NCBI RefSeq assembly: GCF_008017805.1
Contig: NZ_VRTT01000028.1
Span: forward strand, 1-64,000
Length of the DNA stretch: 64,000 nt
Reading direction: 5' to 3'
Source of the DNA: Paenibacillus sp. N3.4
Lineage (GTDB): Bacteria > Bacillota > Bacilli > Paenibacillales > NBRC-103111
Part shown: positions 63,406 through 64,000 of the stretch, in pieces
Position numbering within the stretch: the stretch's first letter is position 1
Layout: each line of letters starts with the position of its first letter
Notes under the pieces: model-generated
The model's input: the letters and a program-made list of their open reading frames with translations, nothing else
What the model was told of the DNA's origin: nothing
Database searches by the model: none
Position numbers and translations under genes: made by a program

Positions 63406-64000
63406 TCAGTCTGCTGGCGTTTGTTGGCGAAAAAGTTTGGGAGATTGCCCATATCGTTGTTTAAAGGCTCTGTGGAAATAAGGATAACTGCCGAATCCGC
63501 AGCTTAATGCGATTTGCTCTAAGGAAAGGGAACTGTCATGCATGCGTTCTACCGCGCTGGAGAGGCGAACTTCCAAGGCATATTGGATCATCGTTTTGCC
63601 GAAGCATTCTTTAAACAGATGGACGGCGCGGGAAACACTCAGCTTCACATGAGTGGCAACATCTTCAACTTTAAACGTTGCCGTAGCATGAGCTTCGATG
63701 AACCGTTTCATGCGTGTTCCTGTGAAAGAATGCCCCTGTAAGGAAGCGGTTTCTGTAGTGGCGCGCTCCAAATAGAGACAAAGAGCTTTGAGCAAGTAGC
63801 CGATGAGCTCCGAATCCTCCTCATCCATTCTCCGTTTCTCAAGAATTAGTTGTCGCCACAAGGATATTAGCCTTGGATCCGTATCTATACGCGTTAAAGT
63901 TCGCTTAGAACTGCGTTGCCACCATGCATCCAACCAAGTACCCTTGCAAAATAAATAATAATCACCGCTGGCAATTTTGGCATCTAATTGTCCGTGTGCT
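63406..64000 (-). CDS. AraC family regulator, partial at the window edge
   Basis: The frame is open on the minus strand from the edge at 64000 to the stop at 63406, about 197 residues; the N-terminus is outside. IASGDYYLFCKGTWLDAWW is part of the cupin sensor domain. The C-terminal 100 residues hold two HTH motifs (FKVEDVATHVKLSVSRAVHL and LEQIALSCGFGSYPYFHRAF). A TTG at 63933 is inside the gene, not its start. The target genes cannot be told from this window. Confidence 0.83.
   Translation of the reverse strand, partial: AHGQLDAKIASGDYYLFCKGTWLDAWWQRSSKRTLTRIDTDPRLISLWRQLILEKRRMDEEDSELIGYLLKALCLYLERATTETASLQGHSFTGTRMKRFIEAHATATFKVEDVATHVKLSVSRAVHLFKECFGKTMIQYALEVRLSSAVERMHDSSLSLEQIALSCGFGSYPYFHRAFKQRYGQSPKLFRQQTPAD

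Overview
The window looks like chromosomal DNA of a spore-forming Firmicute of the Paenibacillus type. Reasons: moderate GC, strong GGAGG ribosome binding sites with many TTG/GTG starts, a BetI-like TetR, DUF2536 and YheC/D-type proteins, a B. subtilis-like adeR-ald pair, an SLH-domain exoprotein, a large set of cytosolic plant-polysaccharide enzymes and fixABCX. No rRNA, tRNA, CRISPR array, transposase or prophage gene was found. The species cannot be fixed from the sequence alone.

Layout. 0-5 kb is a drug-response region: a SUMF1-like/DUF4180/TetR operon divergent from a DHA2-type efflux pump with two tandem TetR operators, then a Tet(X)-like flavin monooxygenase and a second TetR. 5-8 kb holds small genes (lipoprotein, DUF6526, Lrp, metallo-hydrolase) and a 28-residue holin-like toxin. 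8.6-24 kb is a sugar-acid/pectin-type utilisation island: solute-binding lipoprotein, LacI regulator, GH88 unsaturated glucuronyl hydrolase, DUF2264 protein, an unrecognised 551-residue protein that carries the same LacI operator, a CE7 esterase, an AraC regulator and a GH78 rhamnosidase. An adeR-ald pair, preceded by two inverted consensus DnaA boxes, sits inside the island. 24-31 kb carries a BmrCD-like heterodimeric ABC exporter preceded by a possible leader peptide, an EamA transporter, a leaderless ArsR gene and a decayed MFS gene. 31-46 kb is mostly housekeeping: threonine synthase, panD with an overlapping ATP-grasp gene, FetAB-like transporter, TauE/SafE, MFS, MHYT-PAS sensor, fixABCX and a squalene/phytoene synthase. 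46-50.8 kb has a 113-bp tandem repeat, a MerR-methyltransferase fusion with a classical 19-bp-spacer promoter, an MTA/SAH deaminase-like amidohydrolase and an ArsR-MFS unit with twin operators.

The most interesting locus is 50.9-56.3 kb: five translationally coupled genes encoding a FabH-like ketosynthase, an ATP-grasp ligase, an OleD-like NAD(P) reductase, a metallo-beta-lactamase-fold hydrolase and an F390-synthetase-like adenylating enzyme. Together they look like a compact pathway for a small acyl-derived product (beta-keto acid, beta-hydroxy acid or lactone type) that I cannot match to a named system. 56-64 kb ends with an SLH/PrcB-like protein, a flavin monooxygenase with a sulfurtransferase, a GH36 alpha-galactosidase, DinB and a partial AraC gene.

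Caution: seven otherwise intact genes each carry one single-base frameshift, mostly a missing base in a short G or T run. This pattern fits consensus errors better than gene death, so those genes may be functional in the organism.
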